Below are positions 9,869 through 22,910 of a DNA stretch of 64,000 bases, piece by piece. The stretch spans positions 620,001-684,000 of the forward strand of contig JAZGTN010000035.1 in assembly GCA_037783415.1 (NCBI GenBank). The letters are read 5' to 3'. Position numbers and translations under genes: made by a program. Below the pieces are notes generated by a model. It was not told the origin of the DNA. It made no database searches and worked only from the letters and a program-made list of their open reading frames with translations. The DNA is from Leptasterias polaris (lineage: Eukaryota > Echinodermata > Asteroidea > Forcipulatida > Asteriidae). How positions within the stretch are numbered: the first letter of the stretch is position 1; each line of letters begins with the position of its first letter.

Positions 9869-12860
9869 TTGTATCTAGGACTAATACGCTAGCTGTGTGC
9901 CAGGAGAAAACCCTGCCGGATTTAAAATTAAAATAATTGTTTGCTTAAAAACTCCCCAACCAAGACAACCATGCTTTCACTGTCCTTGTTTATGACGGTC
10001 TAGGCGTACATGTATCGAACCGAGGTCCAAAATACTTTGATGCGTTGACTGCTTTCGAAGGAAGCTGATCATGCAATCCATCCAATTCATCGTTAGCCGC
10101 CCAAAATGCCAAGGCTGCTCATAAGTGACATTAGCTGAAAATGCAACCTACATGTACAACAAGTTCTCTCGTTTCGCAGGTTACTGCCACTCGCCACCGA
10201 AGGGGCATCCGATCAAGCTCGAGAAAACGTGAACAAATCACGCTTTGCCTGAAGTGCAGAAATTTAAGTTGTTATTCAGTACATTGAGATGTGAGACATG
10301 CACTTGTTAAAAGGGGTGGGGGGGTCGGTTATATCCAGGTTTTTTAATCCTAGTATTCAAGTGTAGTGTCATGAACATCGTTGAAAAGAAAAAGCCAGAA
10401 GGAGGCAAAGGATCAAATTATGAATAAACAATTCTTTCATGTTAAAGGTGTTTATATACATGTACAGGATTGGTAAGGATAAAAAAACATCATTGTTTAA
10501 CTTTAGTCTGGAACTTACTGATTATGAAGTTCATACTAAAAACATTTTTTCTGTGAAATATTTCCCTCGGAAATGATTTCATACATTTGTATTCAAGAAA
10601 ACTGAATCTGAATACCTAATATACAAAAAGGCAACAGCTGATTTTGGTTGTTACAATCCAAATTAAGGACAATACGTGTACAGTTTTATGTTGCCATCCT
10701 GAAAATTGTGCATGGTTTTTCGCTACTTCCTGACTCACACAACGGATTGATCCCCTTTTTCACAGGTTTGTCATTTCATATATATGGTGAATGACACAAA
10801 ACATGAACACTGTCTGTGACTTTTTTGTCAGCTCTACCAATCATGTATACTACCTTTAACATATCATGAAGGACAATTTAATAGTTTTGCGGGCCACAAA
10901 TTGTGCAGTGTTGCTCTTTTACATTCTGATTTTTTGATTCCTCAAAATTCAATGATTGATTTGTTGACAGCTTGATGAAAGTTTTCGTGATGGGTTGATT
11001 TAATAGTTGGTTGATTGAATGATTATGACGTGGTGGATGATTGGTTGATTGCTGATAGATTGATTATGACTTGTGGATGATGAGATGATTGTTTGTTGTT
11101 TGTTAAGAAGTTGAGTGACTGATTTGATGGGTGGCATCAGATTGATTGAATGATTGATGTGTTGATTGTTGCATTCATTTTGTTTTCATATTTCATGTTG
11201 TAGGTTTTTTTCAAATTACTCAATCTTCATACATGTTCTCCAACTTTGAAAATTAAAGGTTGGCGCTGTGGGGGGTGGGGGGGCTATGCAAGAGCGAGGC
11301 CTTTGGGGGCCTGCCTAAGGGCCCCTGGAAAATTGTTGGTTGTAGATGCTCTGTGATCATGGTGATGCACTCAGAAGTGATTCTGGGTGTCCGCTTCCTC
11401 CTGACCTCTTTGAGCAAAGGTTTTTAAAGATTGCATTTGGACTCTGAAAAGTATAAACTTGAAAAAAAGTTGGGAGACAAATGTGTCAGATGTATTTTAA
11501 AACTTGGCGGCAACTTCTTAAGCATGGTGGATGCCTCAGAAAGCTCCTTGGTGCACCATGCTTTTGTTAAACATTGGAGAACACTGATGGGCAATACTAC
11601 TTAGTGCAGAACCTGTCTTTAATCATTAATGTCAAAAAAGCAACAAGTGTGTTTTGGGTTTGTTTTGGGGGTTGTTTTTTCTTTTTCTTAAAAAGAAAAG
11701 CAATTAATTTTTATCTGCAAAATGACTGGGTTTAAAAGTCAGGATGCCCTTGTTCCACTTGACTTGGTGCTTCATTTGCCAGCAGAATCTCGACATGCTG
11801 ACTGGAGGCATGATATTCTTCCTCTTATAATCTGCTTTCCGATTTTGCTGCCCTCAGAAAAATCCGCAAAGTTGTTATTAAATAGCTTGGAACGCCTATC
11901 GAAATCTGTACCATATGTGCCAGTGTAGGTCACGGGGCTCGAATTTGAGCTTGTAGCTCAACATTTTTACACTGAGTACAATTTATTTTGCAAGACCAGA
12001 ATCTTAATGAGATAGAACCGAACTACAAAGTTGAACACGCACTGAGAGAAGATTAATAATGGGTTACTATACTTTGATACCCAACAGAGTGTTCACCAGA
12101 CTTTGAATCAGTTCAACATCAATTTGTTTTTAATTTATTTTTTAATTTATTTACTATTATTATTCAATTGAAAAAAAACACAAGACCACCCGACTTGTCC
12201 AGTTGAGTTAACTGGTTGATGCTAAAATCACTGGCCCCCCCGGGTTCTGCAATCTAGTGTAAAATTCCAGCCCTGTTGACTGCACTCGCACAATTTGCAG
12301 TCAATAATACTTTAATACTTTTTTTTCCAAGGGCCAAATATCATGTGAGAAGACAAATTATTAAGGAGGGGGGGGGGGGGGCACGATGGGTGATGGGGGT
12401 GTCACATCCTTCCGGTCATTACACCTCCTGTACTTTTTCCCAGATAATGTAAACATTTATTCAAAAGTGTATGGAGAAAGACCCTACGAAACAGAGCTCT
12501 GTAACAGTTGTTTGTATTAAAGAGTTGAAACAATGTCATGATTTTGACGAGAAGGTGGACACATTTGTGCTAAATATTTCTTCCAGAGTTGAAGGCACTG
12601 CAAAAGCATATAATGTGAACCTGTAGCTTGAGACAAAAGTACAATACTATTCGATTTGCAATACTTGATCAAAACGATTCTCCCTCTGTAACGACCTAAG
12701 GGTTCGCAGTTTCCCTAATTTCATTTTTGTCTTTTCCCTTCCAACCTTTTTTTCCCTCCTCGCCACGGGCGACTCGATAAGGAAATTAGTTCTCTGTTTA
12801 AGTTTTGGTCTTTTCACAGTGTTCGTGTTTGCTTATGTTTTGTTTTTTTTCTTTGCATAG
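9869..12860. other. gene-free stretch upstream of the sialyltransferase start exon
   Basis: No gene is recognised. A fragment of the 19381-type element (its 3' end, CACAAAACATGAACACTGTC and following) lies at 10765-10861. From about 10950 to 11180 there is a degenerate TTGAT/TGATTGAT repeat. A G run lies near 12367-12382. The promoter of the downstream gene should lie near or within this interval, but I cannot pinpoint it. Confidence 0.45.
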
Positions 12861-12971
12861 GAGATTCGCCACGGGTGAATTCAACGGAGCGAAGCCAAGC
12901 GGCGAGGGCAGAAAGGCAGGAGCAGTAGCAACGTAGGGACCGTGGAGACGGGGGAGTACCAGCCGAGGAAG

Positions 12972-13004
12972 ATGTCGATGTCTCTTGTGGTGCTCAATTG
13001 GGTG
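12972..13004 (+). CDS. probable start exon of ST6GALNAC-like sialyltransferase
   Basis: ATG at 12972 (context AAG ATG T, A at -3) opens MSMSLVVLNWV and runs to a good donor, GTG|GTACGT, at 13005. The exon ends in phase 0, exactly what the next exon at 25269 needs. The join gives a short cytoplasmic tail with an Arg-Arg-Arg stop-transfer cluster before the membrane anchor, normal for type II Golgi enzymes. Upstream the frame stays open to a TGA at 12876, so this is the first in-frame ATG. A GC-rich 5' UTR segment starts after a possible acceptor (TTTGCATAG) at 12860. The link across a 12-kb intron is inference; another unseen first exon is possible. Confidence 0.45.
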
Positions 13005-13681
13005 GTACGTACATGTACATAAGTGCATTGACTGCTTGTATAGTAGACGGTGTATTAAGGAGTTTGTTAAGCACACCTTCTTAGCATTAGTTGCAAATTT
13101 CATAGAGCTGCTAAAAGGCAAAGTGAACCTTTGGGTTTTTTGAAACCGTTCGGTTGTTTTAATTCTTAATAAATGTGGATATTTACAAAAAAAAACTAAA
13201 CTGTGAAAATTTCAAGACAAGGCCAGGAATAAAATGTGTTATTAAATATGATACTGGTTACCACCTCCCCCCCCCCCCCCCCCCCCACTAAAGAGATAAG
13301 TGGTTTTATTTACTTGTTCTCAAAAGCACCACTTGAAAAGTATTGTCAGGCAGTAAAGTAACATTTTTGTAAAATTTTTCTCAAATTATGATCGTCCTAT
13401 TGCCCTTATAATGCAAGTATTGATAACCTAAGGGATACAGTCTGTAAAGTAAACAAAAATAGTAAACAAAACATCTCAAGTGTTGTAGCTCAAAGCAAAT
13501 GGGATTTATCGGGAGTGTCCCTGATTTCAGGGTTGTTCCTTGATCGCCCTCCGCATCTTCGGGTTTTCTTGAAGGAGATGAAATCACCATCGCAGAGTTT
13601 AGAGATGCATGTACAAAGACTGGGCTCTTGTTATGAGTAAAACTTATACATGTAGATATCTATTTGCAAAAATCAGTCAGT

Positions 13682-15553
13682 GGCCTGACTAGCCCTGGAC
13701 GTTATCGTAAATTTTGACTGGCGATATATCGTTGGGTAAATATCGCCGATATGTCGATATATCGTGAACATTTTTCGAACACGGAAAAACGGTTTTACCG
13801 CAGGGAGGACATGAGCAATAAAATAAACAAACAAGACATGACTGTATGGATAAACCGCTGAGATAAAATCACTGAATTTAATATCCATATTCCATGAAAA
13901 CAGAACGTCTTACATTTTTGTGTGCTTTTTACCACCGGTTCCGACACAATTAATTCATGGTTTCTCTACCACGATTGAACGTTGCGTTCTCTAGTAGACT
14001 TGGTTCAAAGTCTTTGATCGTGGTTTTTAGTCTACCTGATACTAGCTGATACATTATTGCCTAAAATAGCGCCCTCTTTTGGATAAACCTCCGTCTTTAA
14101 CCTACGATCACAGACTTGGGAACATTGTTCATGTCGGCTTGTACACACCCTATGGCAAATTAGTCTCAAAGTGGACGGAACACTCTGATTAGTCAGAATC
14201 TCAGAAGCCTTCAATAAAATGCATATTCAAACTTAACCGTTTATACCACGGGATATAGTACAGAAATACAAGATTGATGCACATGTAACTAATCTGCCTC
14301 TGCTCAGTGATTCAACTCGCAGTTTGGAAACAAAAACCCCAAAGTAATTCTAGTTTTTAAATTCAAAGTAAATAAAAAACGTTGGGAAAATCATTAGACG
14401 ATTCCATTCAAATCATAGGTAACACAGTTTTTCGTCTAGTAAGGATCAGGTTATTTCTCATGTTAATTTTTCAACATGTTAAGAATACATCTTGTATTAT
14501 TTTGTGTATACATTTTAAATAGCATACGTACAAAGCACTATAAAAATAAAAACAATGACTCGATTTTACAGAAAATGCTGAAGTGATTATTAAACCTATT
14601 GGGAATAGACGCAGCCAACAGGAGTTTTGTGGCCTCCTGATTGGTCATCTCTCTGGAATAGTGTTGTTATGTAAATATCAGTTGTGAATAAATGAATATC
14701 CTGTATACACAAGAGGGTCAAGTCTGAGATTGCGAGTTATCTGCGGGGGAATTTGCGTGGCTGATGCAGAGAAATAACCGCGATCTCAGACTTGAAATCA
14801 AGTCTAGTTCTCTAGAAGCGGATGCCTCGATTTTTATACCGATACACACGTACATAGTGCACGTTACGTAAGTATACGTTACCCCGACGTTTCCCGACCA
14901 CGCGATATTTTTCACCAAGGGAATTTCCCTTGCCTTTTCGCTCCCACGGCTACACGCCCTTCCTTCACCCACTAACTATAAAGTTTACCACGTTAGGAGC
15001 AAGCACATCCGCGGGATCGCGGTGATAAATACTATGGGATGGCAGCGCTGTGAGAAGCATTACGTCATAATTATTCCGGCCAATCGGAAAGCGGCCAGTC
15101 AGAAATCAGCCAATCAGCCTGTGCCAATCACATTCGTGCTGCTTCGGCGATACCATGAAGAATAACAACCATGGCTAGATAGGAAGACGTACACATGAGT
15201 CCAGTTTCCTTTAAAAAAAATGTTTATGCTACAATCCATTCAACTGCGTCTGTTTTACGGCATTCAGCCTACATATAAAAAAACTTTCGGTTACAAATGT
15301 GTACGGCTGGTCGCCGTCCAAAATATTGAATGGCCTATGCAAGATAAAAACCTTTGCCAAATGTTATGACTGTAAAAAGCTTAACAAAAGGCATTCTTTA
15401 GAATCGTCAATTTTTTTTTATATCGTGAATATCGCGGTATTTCGATATTTTAATAAATATTTTTAAAAACCATCATCGATATTGACGATAATGTTTCAAT
15501 ATCATATCGCGACGATAATATCGTGTTATCGTTCAGCGCTAAGCTAGGCCTGA
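13682..15553. mobile_element. hAT-like non-autonomous transposon
   Basis: Left terminus GGCCTGACTAGCCCTGGACG followed by repeated CGATATATCG-type words. The right terminus reads, on the other strand, AGGCCTAGCTTAGCGCTGAA followed by the same ATCG-rich stretch. Termini of this kind are common in hAT elements. The 1.9-kb interior has no transposase frame. I could not define a clean 8-bp target duplication. Confidence 0.5.
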
Positions 15554-15810
15554 CATTTCGACCCTAGCAGAGTCTTTCTCGAAGGCTAAAATTATGTTGG
15601 CTTTATTTGCACATCAAGAGGGAACTTCCACAAGGGAAATTGAGTTATCAAATTGTCCATTTTTTTTTCATTTTCATTTAATCTCACTCCTGCTTGCAAA
15701 ATTGAATTTTTCTATATTAATATAGGCCTTTGTGTTTGTGTTTTGATAACATTTGTGCAGGCAGCTACTGTATGTAAGTTATTTATCTCTGGTGAGTGGT
15801 TTTGAATGAA

Positions 15811-16051
15811 GGATCTGAGCATAATTTCATAATGCCCGTAGCACAAAAGCTTGCTAAGCACATATAAATCTTGCTTAGCAGATATAAATCTTGCTTAGCA
15901 GAGAAAAGATTGCTTAGCAGGAGGAGGTTACCAGTCAACGTTTCATAAAGTTGACATTGTTGCGACCGGTGCCCCACTCATGTCTTGCTCAGCAAAGAAA
16001 TTTGCTAAGCAGTATTTTCTGCTAATCAGCTTTATGAAGTATGGCTTGGGC
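15811..16051. mobile_element. R1 MITE-like element (copy 2, diverged)
   Basis: Decayed ends (ATAATTTCATAATGCCCGTA on the left; TTTATGAAGTATGGCTTGGG on the right) bracket repeated TTGCTTAGCA words that fold back on TGCTAAGCA. This is the same family as 1536-1823. Inside, CTTGCTTAGCAGATATAAAT is locally duplicated. Confidence 0.55.
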
Positions 16052-16083
16052 TCAAATATCAAGAAAATCGCCACTAGACCACA

Positions 16084-16276
16084 GGCCCAATTTCATACAG
16101 CTACTTAAGCAAGAAAAAGTGCTTACAAATTCTCTGCAGGCAAAAATTAGCAGGACACCAGTCAATAAATGCTACATGCAACATGGTGTTTTGGCGGGTA
16201 CTCTTATTCTGGTAAGCATAATTTTGTTGTTCTTAGCAACTTTTTCTGCCTATGCAGCTCTATGTAAATGAGCCCC
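16084..16276. mobile_element. R1 MITE-like element (copy 3)
   Basis: Opens GGCCCAATTTCATACAGCTA and closes GCAGCTCTATGTAAATGAGC, inverted ends of the R1 family, only 33 bases from copy 2. Length about 193 bp. Confidence 0.7.
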
Positions 16277-16833
16277 GGTCTTGTAGCTCAGAAGTGTCAC
16301 TGGACAGGAAATATGTCTGCAAAGCTCAAAATATTCCTTTCTCGTTTATTACGTTTGCTGGGCTTTTTAACTTGCGGGGGAGGGGAAGGGGGTTAGGAGA
16401 TTGTTTGTAAATCTTTTAAATGTCTTGAAAAGTACTAGATGACATTATATTGTTGATTGTAAGGTTTACTGGCCTGATTCTGAAATTACTTTGTGACTCG
16501 GGGAAAGTGATCCAGTGGGTATTTTTTTCTCCAGCCCTGACGCTTCAAAGAAAATACAGTCAAGTTACTGTCGCTGAAGCTTTTGGCTTCAAGAGCATTT
16601 GCCACGGGATGTAGTGCTCTAAATAATTTATAGCTTGCCAGGTCTGATACTTCATTGTTGTAAGGGCAAGGTGGTTTGTTTCCTTTTAGGACAGGAGCAC
16701 CTTTCTTTGACTTGGAGAGAATTAACCGTTTGTACTGGAACATTTCAAAGGGCACCAAGGCAATGGCCAGGGCGCGTGGAGGCAATTGCCTCTGTTGCCT
16801 TCGTGAAGTATTAGGCCTGACACTGTCAACTTA

Positions 16834-17470
16834 GGGGCTCCACGAGGTAAACTTAAGTTTCGTGATGCACTCATTTTTCCAATAGATAGAGTCCTCATGA
16901 AAGTGGGGAAAAATTACAAGTTTGTAACCTCACATTAAAATGGTGTAAACTGCCATTGCATTCGATACCCGCCCAGTACAAAAAATTTCAACATCAAAAA
17001 CATCTGATGACATCCCTATGAGAAAAGTTTGTCACTACATTTATTTGTACAGGGAGGAATGTGGACAACAAATGCTATCTACCTATCTATCTAACCTCTT
17101 GTAAAGAATAGCGTAAAATGTCATTTGATATTCTTTCAGAGCGAAATTTGAAACATGAGGCATCGGGTATCAAAACAATTGGGTCATTCTAAAGAGGAAT
17201 TTTGTGCCAATCTTAAGGTCAAATTCAATGCCATTTTGATTTTATATCACAACAATTCAGGAATATACAAAAACTTCTCTGTACAAAACTGTACAGACCA
17301 TATATTTCAAATAAGACGTCATCGAACCTTATTGGATTTTGACCCCCCAAAATGCTCTTGAAGGGTATCAACGCAGTGGCATTTCAAACCGTTTTAATGC
17401 AAGGATAGAGACTTGCAATGTTTTCCCTAATATCATGAGAACTCTACCATAAATTAGACCTTAGAGGCCC
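16834..17470. mobile_element. long-inverted-repeat element (copy 1)
   Basis: It starts GGGGCTCCACGAGG and ends with ACCTTAGAGGCCC. Near the left end CCAATAGATAGAGTCCTCAT matches the element at 31171-31622, where the same word returns inverted at the right end. Non-coding; probably a MITE with long imperfect terminal repeats. Confidence 0.55.
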
Positions 17471-19380
17471 TTTTTAACAGCTTCTGTTCAGCAGGAAGTG
17501 TTTTTGTTGGGGTTTTTTTTTTCCCCTCCAGTATTTTAAAAGCATATTTAGTTTGATGAAACCTTTTACTGCCATTAAGCTTTGGTGAAAGACAAGATGA
17601 TAGGATTGAATGTACATGTACTTTTTTGCTCACTCCAAGAACCACTAATGCAGCGTCCCTTTAATTGAGGTTTAAGCAATTAGTCAAAATGATCCAGTAA
17701 TGGATCAAGAGGATTTTGTTTGTTTTTTACTGTAGACGTTTATAAGATGGAATCTATAATCATCCCTCTAGAGGAGTGGTGGCGGGGGCGGGGGCGGGCG
17801 AACAGCGAGCTTTGTTGACTTGAAGCAAACCCTGAAAGGATTACATAAACAAATTTTGTGGGACTTGAAACGTCCCGAAGGAGATTCGCAACGATTTTTT
17901 GGGGGAGAGTTTTGTTTTTGTTTTTTATACCGGCACTCTTGTTTCCTGTGAAATATTGCTTTTGTCAGGCCTGAAATTTCATCTTTGAGGGGGCAAGGCT
18001 GTTTTCATTTTGCAAAGGGCGCTTCCATTGGATATCTTAAAGTCTATTGGAAACATTTGAAGAGGCACCAGGGGCAACAGATGCCATGTCCTCAGTGGCC
18101 TCCCTTTAATTCCTGTCCTGTTTTGTACTGTTTTTTTCTTTTAATTTCATCTATATTATTAGTAGACCTGCTCTCAGATTGTCAACGTAGCAGATCTGTT
18201 TTGTGTTTGTCTTTTCGTTGAATTTATAGTGTACACTTCACAAGAAAATGGGAAGCAATTGCAAATGTGCGATTGAACTTTTTTATTGAAGAAATCATAC
18301 ATTTTTCCCGACAAGATTACAGACCAATAATGCTTCATGCTACATTTTTTATTTTTTCCCTTACACGTTAGTATCTAAAACTGTATTTCAGTTTCTTAGG
18401 ATGGCATGGGGGGAAATACTAATAATAATGATGAACAAATCAAATTAAATTGAAAAATTAAACGAATATAGAATCTTATATAGAACTTCCAAGGAAATCT
18501 ACCACCACATAGCAAAAATTGTCTTGCCGTACAATATCAAACAGTGATCAAATAATTATCCTCCAGGGGAACGAAGAGAAGAACCGAGTGACGTGATTGA
18601 AATTGTTTGTCCTTCTTCCCAAGACCAATATATAAAAAAAGGAAGCCAACGTCGATATCCATCCAGATCAGAGGGTTGCTTTGCCCCGGTTGTGTTCGGC
18701 ATGCGTAGATGGGGAGCCTTGGAGGTCATCCCGGCCGTGGTGATTAAGCATTCCCACATGAGGAGTAATTAAATTGAGGCCTGTAACGTATTCTTGTTAT
18801 CGATCCAGCGTTACACATGTACATGTACGTACCGTTGGAAGCTTATATGCGGACCTCCCTATTGCCTTGCCTTCAGTGCAGAAACTAGATTTCTGTTCAA
18901 ACTCTCCGAGGCAAGTTTACGCCTGGCCTCGGTAAATGTATCCGAATTTATATTTCATAACGTCTTGTAATGTGCAGAGGTGATGTGTACAGGCATCCTA
19001 CAGTGTACAGTTGTTGAGGGGGGACTAATTATTTTCTCGACATCGGCATTTTTATTTTGCCTCGGTTAACAAATGAGGCACCAAATCAATTGGAACAAAT
19101 GCTTGTCCAGAATGAAGATCGGTCAGTGACTCTAAGCCCCTCTCAAAGCCATTGACTGTCCCCAAAGCTAAACTGATCTCCAGGGTTTGAATTTAGAGTG
19201 AAAAATCCACGGGCTTGTTTTTAAAGTTTTACTGGACTATAATTTTTTTTTACAAGACCAGACTCAACATAAGAACAAAACTTTCTACACTGTTAAACAA
19301 ATGTGAACTGTTTTTAATAGTTGAAGAAGCATTTGTGTAGAGAGGATTATCTTGTATGTCTTTTGGGTACGTTTTAGATC

Positions 19381-19743
19381 TTAAAGGCCCTGTACACTAT
19401 TGGTAAGATCGAAAAACACAAATGTTCACAGATTCACACATAACTTACATGGTTTAAAGTAAGTAATGGTAGAAAGGGTTCCTTGAAATATTTCTGCCTA
19501 AAATGCTATCGTTTCTGAGAAATGAGTAAAACAATAGTTTTTATCGCGCGCGATAATAAACTCCATGTTTGAAAAACAGAAAACACATAAGGTCTCTTTT
19601 CACTATTTTCTCGTGACCTCGATGACCAATTGAGCTCAAATTTTCACAGGTTTGTTATTTCATGTATGTGGTTGATTACACAAAACATGAACACTGTCTG
19701 TGATTATTTTGTCAGCTCTGCCAATCCTGTATAATACCTTTAA
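19381..19743. mobile_element. TTAA-flanked MITE (TTAAAGGCCCTG family, complete)
   Basis: It begins TTAAAGGCCCTGTACACTA and ends with ATAATACCTTTAA, bounded by TTAA. The interior includes the palindrome ATCGCGCGCGAT. About 310 bp are nearly identical to 28869-29192, with fewer than ten differences by eye, which points to recent transposition. A 3' fragment of an older copy lies at 10765-10861. Confidence 0.75.
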
Positions 19744-19834
19744 ACGAAGCTCAAATTGAAAGAAAATTGGTATTTATCAGACTCAAAAAAGGTCAACATC
19801 TGAAAAAGATTTAAATTATTTGGGGGAAAATTGA

Positions 19835-20040
19835 TTAGAGAGAGCTTTGAACCAACGACCTCTGTATTAACGACCTCTGTATTAACGACCTCTGTATTAA
19901 CGACCTCTGTATTAACGTGCTGGGGCTCTACCAACTGAGCTATCTACATGTACATGTAATGTTGGCAGTTTCCCTATTTTGTCAATATCTTTTGTTCAGG
20001 GTGCCAATCAGAAGCCGTTCAACCTTAAACCAGCATTTTT
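19835..20040 (-). repeat. tRNA-like dispersed repeat with a 15-bp tandem expansion
   Basis: On the minus strand the segment contains GATAGCTCAGTTGGTAGAGC (D arm and A box) and, after a spacer, GGTCGTTGGTTCAAAGCTC (T arm and B box). The 15-bp unit CGACCTCTGTATTAA (plus strand) is repeated four times at about 19857-19917, in the anticodon-to-T-arm region. The downstream body is shared with 42240-42430 (opposite strand) and in part with 28001-28120. It is a tRNA-derived repeat and not a working tRNA gene. Confidence 0.6.
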
Positions 20041-20414
20041 CCTAAACGGTGGTCCGCTGGCCAAATGCCAGTTACACTTGCACACATGTACAGCACCTGA
20101 GGACCAGTGAAAATTCTCTCAAATTGGTCCGGTTAGCTACACTGTACAAGCCTAAATGATAAAGGTTAAATAGCATCCCTATTTTATATGCAATACATGT
20201 ATGGACCGGTGAACAATCTGGCGGACTTGTAAACTGGTCCTGCTGGCTTGTTGTGAACACATTTAAGGGCAAACCCTGTCATGTTAGCTGCTGTTTAGCT
20301 AGGGATCACACCCAAGCATGATACAGCAATACAAAATGTTCATGACATGTATATAATGTACATGTAGAACTACATGTACATGTACATTTTTTATGGAATT
20401 TTCCATATAGGGCT

Positions 20415-20768
20415 TTTGGTCATAGCATTGCTATAGTTTGGTCATAGCATTGCTATAGTTTGGTCATAGCATTGCTATAGTTTGGTCATAGCATTGCTAT
20501 AGTTTGGTCATAGCATTGCTATAGTTTGGTCATAGCATTGCTATAGTTTGGTCATAGCATTGCTATAGTTTGGTCATAGCATTGCTATAGTTTGGTCATA
20601 GCATTGCTATAGTTTGGTCATAGCATTGCTATAGTTTGGTCATAGCATTGCTATAGTTTGGTCATAGCATTGCTATAGTTTGGTCATAGCATTGCTATAG
20701 TTTGGTCATAGCATTGCTATAGTTTGGTCATAGCATTGCTATTGTTTGGTCATAGCATTGCTATTGTT
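20415..20768. repeat. 22-bp tandem array with a palindrome in each unit
   Basis: About 16 head-to-tail copies of a 22-base unit (TTTGGTCATAG then CATTGCTATAG). Each unit contains ATAGCATTGCTAT, a perfect inverted repeat around one central base. Copies are almost identical except that the last two change TATAG to TATTG. Confidence 0.95.
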
Positions 20769-22860
20769 GTAGCTGTGCTCGTTTATAAGAGGGGGGGGGT
20801 GTTGCAGACAACAGTTTGCTAGACCGATTCATGAGGGGAGAACGTGTTTTCTTGCTTGGGGGAACAAAAAAATGTGTTTTCTTGCCTGGAAAAAAAACCT
20901 TGTTTCTGTCTGCCATAAGACCAAGACGATGTCAGTACTCGTGCTTGAAGAGAGTAAGACAGACAGCGACGTGCATCATGCTCGTATGTCACAAGGAGAA
21001 GCTCCGCAGCGATAACGATTATTTAAGAAATCTCATCACGCTCGCAGATCCTTGGTCTCCCCTTTCATTACGGCGCGTTCATTTTACACCTGTGTGTGCG
21101 TGTTGGTATTCGGTTGCAGCGGCCCAGGGAATTTTAATTGCCAGATGTTTTCTGGACCTTGACACACAGACAGATAGACTGACAGCAGCTGGTGGGCAGG
21201 GGGGACGGACAAACAAGCAGATGAATGAGGGTGGACAGTCGAAAAGTAAAGATTAATGCGGTTCTGAATTTCAAAATTTGATTTGGTCGTGTTATTGGTT
21301 ATTGTGACAAGTCCTTTGCTGTTAATAAATGGGAATTGATTTACATGTGCAGTGTAACCAACTGCGTGGTACAGTGTACATTTAGTTTTAACCAGTTCAC
21401 TTCAGGATTTCCAAAAATACTTTTCCCGTTACCGGTGCGGGATCATTTTCAGTCTAAAAGCATTTTTGTTTCTTGTCAATGAAACTCCGTTTATACACCC
21501 GTATAAAGACATTTTCCCTTTGACATTGTGCAGATTTTAATGGCTTGTATTGTTTACGGTCATGTTTCTGAAGCACAACCAGACCGTTGGAAAGCTACAG
21601 TAACAGTCGACCATCGACCCACACCCTTTGAACCTTCTGCCACACTTTGACCATGGGGTTGCTGAATTGATTATGGTAATAACATTTGAGGATTAAGGTA
21701 GGATTAGTTTATAAAGGATTATCCAAAGAATAAAAGCAGAGCATTATGTATTTCCCTCCAGCACGGTATTGAGTGGCATTTATGGCTACTACCTAAAAGC
21801 AATTGCCTCTTAATTGCCTCTTTCCACTGTGGTCCTGGTTCGAGTCCATGCCAGGGCTGTGTGAGTAGAGTTGTGCGTTGGTTCTCTCCTGTGCCACAAG
21901 GTTTTTTTTCCGGGCCCTCCACTTTTCCTCCTGCCGGAAAATCAAACACTTTCAATCTCTGGCTGTGCTCTGTGGACATATATTGGTTGATGTGGCTAGC
22001 TGCCAAAATGCACCTCTGGATGCCTGCGGCTCGACCACGTTGCACATGTAGCTGCGTCCTTCGCAATTCAGCTGCGAGTTAGAAAGGTTTTCCTCCCCAA
22101 ATTAATTAGTACTAGTTAGATACGGTGCCACATTAATTCCTTTCTAATCCCTCAATTTCAGACTTGTAGAGCCCGGAGAATAAAAAAACAAACGACGGCA
22201 AGACTACATTGTACAATGAAATTAAGGTCATATCAGATGAAATGTAACACCCCCCCCCCCCCCCTTGAGGTGCATCATCACATTTTTCGTAAAAAAAATC
22301 TTGAGATTTTGTCGAGTAGAATTCCCAGAAATTACTGCATTTCCCTTATTTGGTCTTGCAAGCTCGTACAAGAAATTTGAAGAAAAGAAAATTGACAGGG
22401 AAAAGGATTACCATTCTAATCAGATATTATGCAATTTCATCAAGTCCGCTTTCCAATCAATTTATATATTTTATTTTCTCATACAAAAAACAATAAGACT
22501 TCATCTTACACAGGCTCTCAAATGAAAATTTCCAATCCTTTTTTTTCTTTCTCAAGGATTCAGTCAGTATTCAGTAACGGAAAATTATTGAACAATTTCA
22601 AGCATTTTTGTATGGTCGAGGAGTTGTTATTGATTCAATGGCGGAGAGACACTGTGTACAGAATGTGGTATGAATATAGACACAGATGCGAGGAAGCTGT
22701 CTCGTTGTTTTGCGTTAGGAGTCAATAACCTCATTATCCTCTCTGCTGTGTGAGAGATTTTTATGTAAATCACATTATGAGCTGAGACACTAGATACACT
22801 GTGCGTGGGTTTGCATCGTGTGCCACCCCTACCACTCATCAGGCTACATATATGGTAATT

Positions 22861-22910
22861 AACTGTCTGACCATTCGATAACATCTACTGTGATTTTGAG
22901 TGATAGTGAT
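22861..22910 (+). repeat. single diverged copy of the 115-bp satellite core
   Basis: ACTGTCTGACCATTCGATAA and the following bases match the core of the array at 56306-57852 (ACTGTCTGACCATTCAATAT in its first unit), in the same orientation. It appears alone in unique sequence. Confidence 0.5.

Noticed and set aside
20415..20768. CRISPR-like array of short regular repeats
   Set aside because: Units are contiguous with no unique spacers and the DNA is animal; it is a simple satellite.
20816..21256. 146-codon plus-strand open frame, the longest outside the two genes
   Set aside because: It has no recognisable domain, has a low-complexity tail (GGQGGRTNKQMNEGG) and no flanking splice sites I trust; likely chance in GC-richer intron DNA.
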